Shown: one piece after another, positions 1 to 5,710 of the stretch
How positions within the stretch are numbered: the first letter of the stretch is position 1
How the letters are laid out: every line of letters begins with the position of its first letter
Source of the DNA: Bacilli bacterium
GTDB taxonomy: Bacteria > Bacillota_I > Bacilli_A > ML615J-28 > CAG-698
Assembly (NCBI GenBank): GCA_016282055.1
Contig: JAEEJT010000169.1
Location: 1 to 5,710, forward strand
DNA: 5,710 nt
Direction of reading: 5' to 3'
Program-made: the position numbers and the translations under genes
Notes under the pieces: model-generated
Told to the model about the DNA's origin: nothing
Databases searched by the model: none
What the model saw: only the letters and a program-made list of their open reading frames with translations

Positions 1-858
1 CTTTAATAGAAAATCATATAAATTATTATCTAATCCTATAGCAATAAAAAAGCATTCGTAAGCATCTTTTAAATTACCATCTTCAGCGTAAAAACATCCA
101 AGATTATACCAACAAGATCCATCTTTACTATCAATACTAATAGCTTTACGACAATATTCAATTGCCTTACTAAAGTCTAAAAACTCATCACCATATAACA
201 AAGCCATATTATAATATAATAGATATTTATTACAAGCATCACATACTTCAGCTTTTTTATATAAATCTAAAGCATCATTCTTTTTATGTTGATGTTGATA
301 ACATCTAGCTAAAAGAAAATATGTTAATTCATAACTTCTATTACTATTTTCATATGCTTTTAATGCATAAGGATAAGCCTTATCATAATCCTCAAGATAT
401 ACATAAATACTTGCAAGCTTATAATTAGCATCAACACTCTCTTTATCCAAATCATATAACATTAAAGCATACTTTAGTTCATTCTCATCATCATTTAAGT
501 ACATATAAACATTAGACAAATAGTAATAAACACTAGCATCTTTAAATCCTCTATCAAGAATACTTAATAAATAAGATTTACATTTTTGAATATCAATCTT
601 TTCATAAATTCTTGCTAGAAAATAACTAGCACCCCAAGTCTTATCACCATATTGATTATCAATCTCTTCAAGGTCACACAATACTTCTTTTCCTCTGTCA
701 AGGCGATTTAACACTTCACAATAATCAAAGAAATCATTTAATAATCTCATATGTATAAATGCTTTCTCATAATAAAATGCCGCTTTTGCTAAATCATTTT
801 TATATAAGTATATTCTTGCTTTTTTTATATAGTGCTTATATAAAAACTTATGAAACAT
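1..858 (-). CDS. Tetratricopeptide-repeat (TPR) protein, 3'-partial
   Basis: I read 286 codons from ATG at 858 with no stop down to base 1, so the C-terminus lies outside the window. Almost the whole fragment is helical TPR-like repeats, at roughly residues 10-35, 75-105, 107-139, 143-170, 177-206, 213-245 and 247-280. The clearest units start at WYNLGCFYAEDGNLKDA and LLYYNMALLYGDEF, with the usual small-residue, aromatic and A-x3-[YF] spacing. There is no signal peptide or membrane segment, so it is probably cytoplasmic and acts as a protein-binding scaffold; its partner is unknown. It is fairly rich in Cys and Tyr. The start is supported by GGGGTGA placed 5 nt upstream, inside the end of the CPBP gene; an in-frame GTG at 867 is a weaker alternative. 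The 5-nt gap to the CPBP gene argues for one operon and possible translational coupling. The TPR fold is secure. No specific function can be assigned. Confidence 0.85.
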   Translation of the reverse strand, partial: MFHKFLYKHYIKKARIYLYKNDLAKAAFYYEKAFIHMRLLNDFFDYCEVLNRLDRGKEVLCDLEEIDNQYGDKTWGASYFLARIYEKIDIQKCKSYLLSILDRGFKDASVYYYLSNVYMYLNDDENELKYALMLYDLDKESVDANYKLASIYVYLEDYDKAYPYALKAYENSNRSYELTYFLLARCYQHQHKKNDALDLYKKAEVCDACNKYLLYYNMALLYGDEFLDFSKAIEYCRKAISIDSKDGSCWYNLGCFYAEDGNLKDAYECFFIAIGLDNNLYDFLLK

Positions 859-863
859 AATCT

Positions 864-870
864 TCACCCC
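864..870 (-). promoter_or_regulatory. Ribosome binding site of the TPR gene
   Basis: GGGGTGA on the minus strand lies 5 nt before ATG 858 and contains the TGA stop of the upstream CPBP gene. Its position inside the upstream coding end suggests coupled translation and decides the start choice for the TPR protein. Confidence 0.6.
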
Positions 871-1664
871 AAACTAAGAACAGTCCATACTGTTAACAAA
901 TTATTAAAGATATGTACTAATAAAGATACAAACATATTATTTTTACCATAATGATATGATAATATCAAAGGTAAGCTAAGTGCAATATAAAATGGAAGAA
1001 ACTTATAACTATTAATATCACTCATAACATGAATAAATGAGAATACAAATGTTCCGATAATAATAGCTAAAACAGGTTTCATATTTAAACACTTTTCACC
1101 AAAATCAATGAATAGTTTTCTAAATAAGAATTCTTCACAAATTGGACCTATAATAACAATGGCAATAATCATTGCAAGAGAACTACTACCAGTCATTAAT
1201 GTCCTAATTCCCTCTTCATTTGAACTTAACTCTTCAATCTTTAATACCTTAAGAATTAAATCTGAAAGATAAGAAATAACAAGTATTGCACAAATAGATG
1301 TGATTACAATACATAAATTTCTTCTAAAGTTTTCAGGTTTAAAACAATCTTTAATATCATTAAATAATTCTTTATGAAACATACATACCATAAAAATAAG
1401 TATTGGAATATATCCAGCAATCTGAATTATTACAACGAAAGTTTTAATCTTATCAATTAATAATGCATCATTTTTAAATACATCAAGCTTACTTTCATTA
1501 ATAGCTGTTACATATATAACTAATTCTTTTAAGGTAATACCATTTGCTTTAGCATATGGTATACCTAACATATAAAAGAATATTGAAGAACCAAAGAAAA
1601 ATAATATTATAGTTACAACTAAACCAACGACTAATTTTCTTTGATATTTAGTTTCCTCATTCAT
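864..1664 (-). CDS. CPBP family intramembrane metalloprotease (Abi/Rce1-like)
   Basis: This is a 266-residue integral membrane protein. The three CPBP motifs are present in order: EExxxR (E177, E178, R182, in GPICEEFLFRK), FxxxH (F208 to H212, in FSFIH) and HxxxN (H251 to N255, in HIFNN). In Rce1 and related CPBP enzymes these Glu and His residues form the intramembrane catalytic or metal site, so this copy looks active. Hydrophobic segments fall near residues 11-31, 75-96, 117-140, 163-176, 195-213, 223-237 and 245-262, giving about seven membrane passes. Bacterial members have been linked to bacteriocin immunity, membrane-protein processing and regulation, but nothing in the sequence fixes the substrate; no bacteriocin or peptide gene is visible nearby. 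The start ATG lies 2 nt after the thrS stop, with a weak AGGTAAG (1676-1670) inside the thrS end as ribosome site. It should therefore be co-transcribed with thrS under the T-box. Family assignment is firm; role is unknown. Confidence 0.9.
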   Translation of the reverse strand: MNEETKYQRKLVVGLVVTIILFFFGSSIFFYMLGIPYAKANGITLKELVIYVTAINESKLDVFKNDALLIDKIKTFVVIIQIAGYIPILIFMVCMFHKELFNDIKDCFKPENFRRNLCIVITSICAILVISYLSDLILKVLKIEELSSNEEGIRTLMTGSSSLAMIIAIVIIGPICEEFLFRKLFIDFGEKCLNMKPVLAIIIGTFVFSFIHVMSDINSYKFLPFYIALSLPLILSYHYGKNNMFVSLLVHIFNNLLTVWTVLSLG

Positions 1665-1666
1665 TA

Positions 1667-3571
1667 TTACTTACCTAGATTTTTAATTTCATCAGTAATT
1701 AATTTAATGAATTCATCACAACTAACTGTTGTTTGTTTTTGTTCACCATACTTACGATAAGTAATCATATTATCTCTAACTTCATTATCACCTAAAACTA
1801 ATTGATAAGGTATCTTCTTAGTTTGTGCTTCACGAATCTTATATCCAAGTTTTTCATCTCTATCATCAATTTCATATCTTATATTTAAATCACTAAACAT
1901 ATTAGCTAATTTTTTAGTATATTCAAGATGGAAATTATTATTAACAGGGATTAATTTAACTTGAACAGGAGCAAGCCAAGTAGGGAAAGCACCAGCATAA
2001 TGTTCAATTAAAATACCAATGAATCTTTCTAAAGAACCAAGTAGGGCTCTATGAATCATAATAGGACGTTTCTTACTTCCATCTTCACTGATATAAGTTA
2101 AATCAAATCTTTCAGGTAAGTTCATATCTAATTGGATAGTACCACATTGCCAAATTCTATTCATAGAATCTCTTAATTTAAAATCAAGCTTTGGTCCATA
2201 GAAAGCACCATCACCAGGATTTAAGATATAATCAAATCCTGCTTTTTTACAAGCATCAGCTAATGCTTTTTCAGCAACATCCCAAGTTTCAATCTTACCA
2301 ATGAATTTATCAAGTGGTCTAGTACTTAACTCAATGTGGAATTTTAAATCAAATACATCATATACTTTCTTATAAAGTAAAATGATATTACTGATTTCAT
2401 CACAAATTTGATCTTCAGTCATGAAGATATGTGCATCATCTTGAGTAAATGTTCTAACTCTAAATAAACCATTTAAAGCTCCACTTGCTTCATGTCTATG
2501 AACAAGTCCTAATTCACCAAGTCTTAATGGAAAATCTTTATATGATCTAATAGAGTTTTTATAAACAAGCATTCCACCTGGACAGTTCATAGGTTTAATA
2601 GCAAATTCTTGTTCATCAATAGTAGATGTATACATGTTTTCTTTATAGTTAAACCAGTGTCCACTAGTCTCCCATAATTCTCTATTTAACATTATTGGAG
2701 TTTGAATAAATTGATATCCTTCTTTAATATGAATCTTAGTCCAGAAATCAACTAAAGTATTCTTTAAAGTCATTCCTTTTGGTAACCAGAAAGGAAAACC
2801 AGGACCATATTCAGATAACATAAACAACTCTAAATCTTTACCAAGTCTTCTATGATCTCTTTTCTTACGTTCTTCTAAATCATTTAAATGATTCTTTAAA
2901 CCTTCTTCTGTTGGGAAACATGTACCATAAATACGAGTTAACATTTCATTCTTGCTATCTCCTCTCCAGTATGCTCCAGCAACATTTAATAACTTAAAGT
3001 ATTTTAATACACCAGTTGATATTACATGAGGTCCTCTACAAACATCAACGTATTCTCCTTGAGTATAAATCTTACAAGTATCTCCTTCAATAGCATTAAT
3101 TAATTCTTGTTTATATTTATCATCTTTAAACATTTCTAATGCTTCAGCTTTAGAAACTTCTTTATGATTAATAGGTAAATTCTCTTTAACAATCTTCTTC
3201 ATTTCTTCTTCGATTTTACCAAAATCATCAATTGTAATTGTTGCAGGAATACTTAAATCATAATAGAATCCTTCTTCAATACTAGGACCAACTCCACAAC
3301 AAGTACCTTTATATAATCTTTTAACAGCTTGACTCATTAAATGACTACAACTATGATTAATAACATCCATAGCTTCTTTATCATCGAATGTAACAAGTTC
3401 TAGATTACAATCATTTTTTAATTCTTCTTTTAAGTCAACAAGCTCACCATTTAATTTAGCACAACAACTTTTCTTAGCAAGACTTGGACTAATCATCTTA
3501 GCAACTTCAATAATTAAGCTACCTTCATTTACTTCCATTACACTATTATCTTTTAAAGTAATTTTAATCAT
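1667..3571 (-). CDS. thrS: Threonyl-tRNA synthetase (EC 6.1.1.3)
   Basis: This cytoplasmic enzyme charges tRNA-Thr with threonine using ATP. It is complete at 634 residues, close to the E. coli enzyme (642). Domains in order are: TGS (about 1-62); the N2 editing domain with H73-x3-H77 and the C178-R-G-P-H182 signature, which removes mischarged serine; the class II catalytic core (about 240-530); and the C-terminal anticodon-binding domain (about 535-634). Zinc ligands of the active site are visible as C330 (KPMNCPGG), H381 (QDDAHIF) and H507 (MIHRALLGS). Motif 2 includes R371/R373 in FRVRTFTQDD; motif 3 is GSLERF with R516. All key residues are present, so it should be active and proofreading. 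The start is fixed by an excellent AGGAGGT 5 nt upstream. Expression should be controlled by the T-box leader directly upstream. Two genes follow it closely on the same strand. Confidence 0.99.
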   Translation of the reverse strand: MIKITLKDNSVMEVNEGSLIIEVAKMISPSLAKKSCCAKLNGELVDLKEELKNDCNLELVTFDDKEAMDVINHSCSHLMSQAVKRLYKGTCCGVGPSIEEGFYYDLSIPATITIDDFGKIEEEMKKIVKENLPINHKEVSKAEALEMFKDDKYKQELINAIEGDTCKIYTQGEYVDVCRGPHVISTGVLKYFKLLNVAGAYWRGDSKNEMLTRIYGTCFPTEEGLKNHLNDLEERKKRDHRRLGKDLELFMLSEYGPGFPFWLPKGMTLKNTLVDFWTKIHIKEGYQFIQTPIMLNRELWETSGHWFNYKENMYTSTIDEQEFAIKPMNCPGGMLVYKNSIRSYKDFPLRLGELGLVHRHEASGALNGLFRVRTFTQDDAHIFMTEDQICDEISNIILLYKKVYDVFDLKFHIELSTRPLDKFIGKIETWDVAEKALADACKKAGFDYILNPGDGAFYGPKLDFKLRDSMNRIWQCGTIQLDMNLPERFDLTYISEDGSKKRPIMIHRALLGSLERFIGILIEHYAGAFPTWLAPVQVKLIPVNNNFHLEYTKKLANMFSDLNIRYEIDDRDEKLGYKIREAQTKKIPYQLVLGDNEVRDNMITYRKYGEQKQTTVSCDEFIKLITDEIKNLGK

Positions 3572-3576
3572 ACAAT

Positions 3577-3583
3577 ACCTCCT
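3577..3583 (-). promoter_or_regulatory. Ribosome binding site of thrS
   Basis: AGGAGGT on the minus strand sits 5 nt before the thrS ATG (3571) and directly after the U-tract of the T-box terminator, so the site is present only in read-through transcripts. It is the strongest ribosome site in the window. Confidence 0.9.
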
Positions 3584-3587
3584 AAAT

Positions 3588-3620
3588 AAAAAAGTCCTTT
3601 ATTTAAAATAAATAAAGGAC
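3588..3620 (-). terminator. T-box intrinsic terminator (attenuator) before thrS
   Basis: On the minus strand GTCCTTTATTT (3620-3610) pairs perfectly with AAATAAAGGAC (3604-3594) around a 5-nt loop, giving an 11-bp stem followed by six U residues (3593-3588). The 5' arm shares GUCCUU with the antiterminator, so the two structures are mutually exclusive. On the plus strand the hairpin is not followed by a T-tract, so it should terminate only thrS-directed transcription. Confidence 0.92.
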
Positions 3621-3646
3621 AAGTAAAATACCTGCGGTACCACCTT
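3615..3646 (-). promoter_or_regulatory. T-box antiterminator helix
   Basis: Lower helix AAGG (3646-3643) pairs with CCUU (3618-3615). The 7-nt bulge UGGUACC (3642-3636) presents UGGU to the tRNA end. The upper helix is GCAGGUA (3635-3629) with UACUUGU (3625-3619), closed by a UUU loop. The 3' strand overlaps the terminator 5' arm at 3620-3615, which is the molecular basis of the switch. Confidence 0.9.
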
Positions 3647-3650
3647 AATT

Positions 3651-3668
3651 CACATAAAATTTTATGTG
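3651..3668 (-). promoter_or_regulatory. T-box Stem III hairpin (18-nt perfect palindrome)
   Basis: CACATAAAATTTTATGTG is a perfect palindrome immediately 5' of the antiterminator, where Stem III of T-box leaders normally sits. As RNA it folds to about 7 bp with an AAUU loop. Its position makes a leader stem more likely than a protein operator. Confidence 0.75.
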
Positions 3669-3847
3669 CTCTTATCACTCTATAACGTGAGTTAAACGGG
3701 CTTAATTAGGGCCACTCCATGAGAGTAACTATTATAAATTGCTAGTAGTTTTCACCAAACACTACCTCTCTAAAAGTATCATTATAATAATCATGTTCAT
3801 TTCTTCGTTTTATATAAAGGACTATTACTTTAATATAATGTATCTAT

Positions 3848-3876
3848 ATTATACACCTTTTTACAAATTAAATCAA
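3848..3876 (-). promoter_or_regulatory. Sigma-A type promoter of the thrS T-box operon
   Basis: On the minus strand TTGATT (3876-3871) and a perfect TATAAT (3853-3848) are separated by 17 nt. Transcription should start near 3841, just before the T-box leader. The -35 box contains the TGA stop codon of dnaI (3875-3873), so the promoter begins inside the upstream gene. Confidence 0.8.
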
Positions 3877-4709
3877 TTATTTCTATAATCCCTGTCAATT
3901 AACTCATAATCTGTCATTAAATATTTCATTCTCTCAATGATAGCATTACTCTTATTTATACTAGTTTTATTATTAGCATCAGCTAAATGATCACGTAATA
4001 AATCATATGTCAAATTAGATGTTGCAAACATTGGAAGGTTATTATCACATCTATATTGTAATACAAGTCCTAATACTTCATCTCTAATATATTGACTATT
4101 AGCTTCTCTACCTAAATCATCTAAAAATAAGATATCACATTTTTTAAGTTTACTAATAAGTTTATCAGTTGTACCATTATTAAAAGAACTTTGTACTTCT
4201 CTAACAAGTTCAGGATAATATACAAAGAATACATTACATCCACTACTAGCCAAACTCTTAGCATAACTATATAAGAATAAGGATTTTCCAACACCATATT
4301 TACCATATAGATATATACCCTTGTTTATACCTTTTGGATTCTTTAAATAATTTTTTTTAAACTCATCCAGTTTCTTTAATAATTGTAATCTTTGAGGATT
4401 AAACTCAAGTTGAGTATTTAAATCAGTAAATTCATAAGCTTCAAATGTACCAACTTTATTAGCTAATGCTTTAGGACACTCACTATAAACTATACTAATT
4501 CTTTTATTACTATCAATAGTAAGAGTAGGAATAGAATTAATACTATCATTTAGACATTTCTTACCATCACATTTACTACAAATACTAATAGCATCACCAT
4601 ACTTTATTAACTCAGTACAATTTGAAAGTATATCTTCACTTGATAAATTGTTATCATTAATAAACTTATTTATATGTTCATTCTTACGTAATAATTCAAT
4701 AATATCCAT
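3873..4709 (-). CDS. dnaI: Primosomal protein DnaI (AAA+ replicative helicase loader)
   Basis: DnaI loads the hexameric replicative helicase onto DNA during initiation and restart in Bacillus-type bacteria. The protein is 278 residues, somewhat shorter than the roughly 310 of B. subtilis DnaI as I recall it. The N-terminal part (about 1-95) holds a cysteine cluster, C44-x2-C47-x4-C52, plus C78, fitting the zinc-binding helicase-interaction domain of the family. The C-terminal AAA+ domain has Walker A GKYGVGKS (G136-S143), Walker B ILFLDDLG with D197/D198, a sensor I region FATSN (N232), and an arginine-finger candidate R260 in IIERMKY. The start ATG overlaps the dnaB stop by one base (TAATG), with AGGT (4718-4715) 5 nt upstream as ribosome site; translation is probably coupled. 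It lies directly after dnaB, as in B. subtilis. The E. coli-type DnaC loader shares the same AAA+ core, but the dnaB partner and the cysteine cluster favour DnaI. Confidence 0.95.
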   Translation of the reverse strand: MDIIELLRKNEHINKFINDNNLSSEDILSNCTELIKYGDAISICSKCDGKKCLNDSINSIPTLTIDSNKRISIVYSECPKALANKVGTFEAYEFTDLNTQLEFNPQRLQLLKKLDEFKKNYLKNPKGINKGIYLYGKYGVGKSLFLYSYAKSLASSGCNVFFVYYPELVREVQSSFNNGTTDKLISKLKKCDILFLDDLGREANSQYIRDEVLGLVLQYRCDNNLPMFATSNLTYDLLRDHLADANNKTSINKSNAIIERMKYLMTDYELIDRDYRNN

Positions 4710-5710
4710 TATTTACCTAATAACTCCTTACCAAGTCTTTCTGCTTCTTTTAACTCTTCTTCAGTTAGTTCGCGTTGGTCTAAATCTTTAACATCAGTAA
4801 ACTTAGGTTCATTATTCTTTTTACCATTCTTCTTTTCTTTTAAAGAATTTAGATAATTAATAGCACTAGTAGTATCAACTACTCCTGCCTTAATCCAGTT
4901 ACGACAAACTTTTTCTATATATGAATAATTTAAGTTCTCACCATCTTTAACTTCATTAAGTCTAAGTATTAATAAATTAATAACGCCTTCACTTAAACCA
5001 GTTTGATCTTTTAATCTTGTATAGTTATTAATATCGCTATTAACAGCTTTACCACCACTAATAGTCTCAAGCATTTGTGTTATTGAATTACTCTCAACAA
5101 GTTTTTTAAGTTTCTCATCTTCACTATTAAGTTCATTTTTATACTTAACAGGTTCTTTAACTTGAAAACCAACAAACTTAGATGGTGTCTTATTTTGATA
5201 TACATAGAAAGCATATTTACTAATTGTATCATATGATAAATCATTATCATAAGCCAAATTTCTTTCAATAGCTTCTTGCATTTCAATTTCATTTAAATTA
5301 TATTGATAACTAATCTTTAATATATTGTTCTTAAAATCATCGTCGTTAATTAAATCAGTTGATAATTTCTTTTCAATTAAAACTTTAAAAACCAAATAAT
5401 CAAAATTTGTATTCTTAATCTTAATATTATCAGTTGTAACTTCATCATTTGATGAAATAACAACATTAGTGTTACCAGTCTTAAAAACTTCATCGAATCT
5501 TAAAGTCTTATCAACATATCCTAAATATTTACTTTCATCATCTAATTCAATTGGACCCATCTTGCTTTGTAAATATGTTTTTAAAATAACATTATTTAAA
5601 AATCCTTTTTTAGATAATGGATGCATAAGTTTTATAATCTTATCATTTTTACAAGTATATTCTTTAACTAAACCAATTCCTTCTAAAAAACTAAATGATT
5701 GATTCAAAGA
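4709..5710 (-). CDS. dnaB: Replication initiation/membrane attachment protein DnaB (5'-partial)
   Basis: This is the Bacillus-type DnaB, not the E. coli helicase of that name; it works with DnaD and DnaI to place the replicative helicase at the origin and at stalled forks. The frame is open to base 5710, giving 334 visible codons; the beginning lies outside the window. A TTG at 5707 could be read as a start, but the LEGIGLVKEY segment just after it resembles, from memory, an internal stretch near residue 85 of B. subtilis DnaB, so TTG is more likely an internal Leu and some 80 residues are missing. Counting from that TTG, the C-terminal DnaD/DnaB2-type helical domain is near residues 195-290 and contains a Y-x3-[IV]-x3-W motif (Y263, V267, W271, in YIEKVCRNW). 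A charged tail rich in Lys and Glu ends the protein. It overlaps dnaI by one base and shares its transcript. Confidence 0.88.
   Translation of the reverse strand, partial: SLNQSFSFLEGIGLVKEYTCKNDKIIKLMHPLSKKGFLNNVILKTYLQSKMGPIELDDESKYLGYVDKTLRFDEVFKTGNTNVVISSNDEVTTDNIKIKNTNFDYLVFKVLIEKKLSTDLINDDDFKNNILKISYQYNLNEIEMQEAIERNLAYDNDLSYDTISKYAFYVYQNKTPSKFVGFQVKEPVKYKNELNSEDEKLKKLVESNSITQMLETISGGKAVNSDINNYTRLKDQTGLSEGVINLLILRLNEVKDGENLNYSYIEKVCRNWIKAGVVDTTSAINYLNSLKEKKNGKKNNEPKFTDVKDLDQRELTEEELKEAERLGKELLGK

Larger units (their letters stand above)
3588..3841 (-). promoter_or_regulatory. T-box riboswitch (tRNA-Thr sensing leader of thrS)
   Basis: This untranslated leader binds tRNA-Thr: uncharged tRNA stabilises an antiterminator and lets transcription enter thrS, while charged tRNA leaves the terminator to form. 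The T-box itself reads AAGGTGGTACCGCAGG (3646-3631); its UGGU (3642-3639) can pair with an ACCA tRNA end. Stem I has a distal arm with conserved AGAGAGG...GGTGAAAAC (3771-3744), closed by GUAGU/ACUAC. A 9-bp helix joins 3790-3782 to 3737-3729, and CAUGA/UCAUG (3795-3791 with 3722-3718) lies below it. An ACU threonine codon at 3726-3724, on the 3' side just below the helix, is the candidate specifier. The region around 3717-3672, with GGAGUGG and a UUAUAGAGUG element, matches the usual Stem II/linker zone. The T-box identity is certain; the specifier and the exact 5' end are inferred. Confidence 0.95.

Noticed and set aside
864..1664. CPBP protein as part of a bacteriocin immunity cassette
   Set aside because: No small peptide precursor, transporter or modification gene is visible; the neighbours are thrS and a TPR protein.
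3651..3668. Palindrome CACATAAAATTTTATGTG as a repressor operator
   Set aside because: It lies about 170 nt into the transcribed leader, exactly where T-box Stem III belongs, so an RNA hairpin explains it.
3870..3898. Perfect -35 box TTGACA (3898-3893) inside the 3' end of dnaI as an alternative promoter
   Set aside because: At a 17-nt spacing the -10 position reads TGATTT, which is poor; the TTGATT/TATAAT pair just downstream is much better.
4121..4306. 61-codon open frame on the minus strand inside dnaI
   Set aside because: It overlaps the Walker A/B coding part of dnaI in another frame, has a low-complexity hydrophobic composition and no ribosome site of note; it is a shadow of dnaI.
5080..5292. 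70-codon open frame on the minus strand inside dnaB
   Set aside because: Lys/Leu/Met-rich out-of-frame translation of dnaB, with no motif; a shadow.
5469..5702. 77-codon open frame on the plus strand opposite dnaB
   Set aside because: Antisense to a well-supported gene, with no family resemblance and no promoter seen; a by-product of A+T-rich coding sequence.
5705..5707. TTG as the start codon of dnaB
   Set aside because: The frame stays open to the window edge, and the following segment resembles an internal part of Bacillus DnaB, so the true start should lie beyond 5710.

Overview
The window is strongly A+T-rich and every gene I can support lies on the minus strand, so transcription runs from high to low coordinates. 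It looks like a low-GC Gram-positive (Bacilli/Firmicutes) or a relative close to the Mollicutes. The evidence is the Bacillus-type primosome pair DnaB-DnaI, a T-box riboswitch in front of thrS, and the gene order dnaB-dnaI-thrS. As I remember it, B. subtilis has the same order, with ytxB/ytxC lying between dnaI and thrS. TGA is used as a stop (dnaI and the CPBP gene), and the tryptophan codons I checked are TGG, so this is not the Mycoplasma/Spiroplasma code. I cannot name the species.

Layout in the direction of transcription. (1) 5710-4709: the 3' part of dnaB, the replication initiation/membrane attachment protein; its N-terminus lies outside the window. (2) 4709-3873: dnaI, the AAA+ loader of the replicative helicase, overlapping dnaB by one base. 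(3) 3876-3848: a sigma-A type promoter whose -35 box overlaps the dnaI stop codon. (4) About 3841-3588: a T-box leader with Stem I, Stem III, the T-box bulge with UGGU, an antiterminator, and a competing intrinsic terminator. (5) 3571-1667: thrS, threonyl-tRNA synthetase, complete. (6) 1664-864: a CPBP-family (Abi/Rce1-like) membrane protease, 2 nt after thrS. (7) 858-1: a tetratricopeptide-repeat protein, 5 nt after the CPBP gene, running out of the window.

How they work together. dnaB and dnaI form one translationally coupled unit for loading the replicative helicase. thrS is controlled by a leader that should read the charging state of tRNA-Thr. Because the CPBP and TPR genes follow thrS with almost no spacing and no visible terminator, they should be co-transcribed with it and so respond to threonine starvation. 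No terminator is visible between dnaI and the T-box promoter, so dnaBI transcripts probably run into the T-box leader and meet its attenuator. I see no mobile element, CRISPR array, tRNA or rRNA, and no clear sign of an unknown multi-gene system. The most interesting points are the membership of the T-box operon and the details of the leader RNA.
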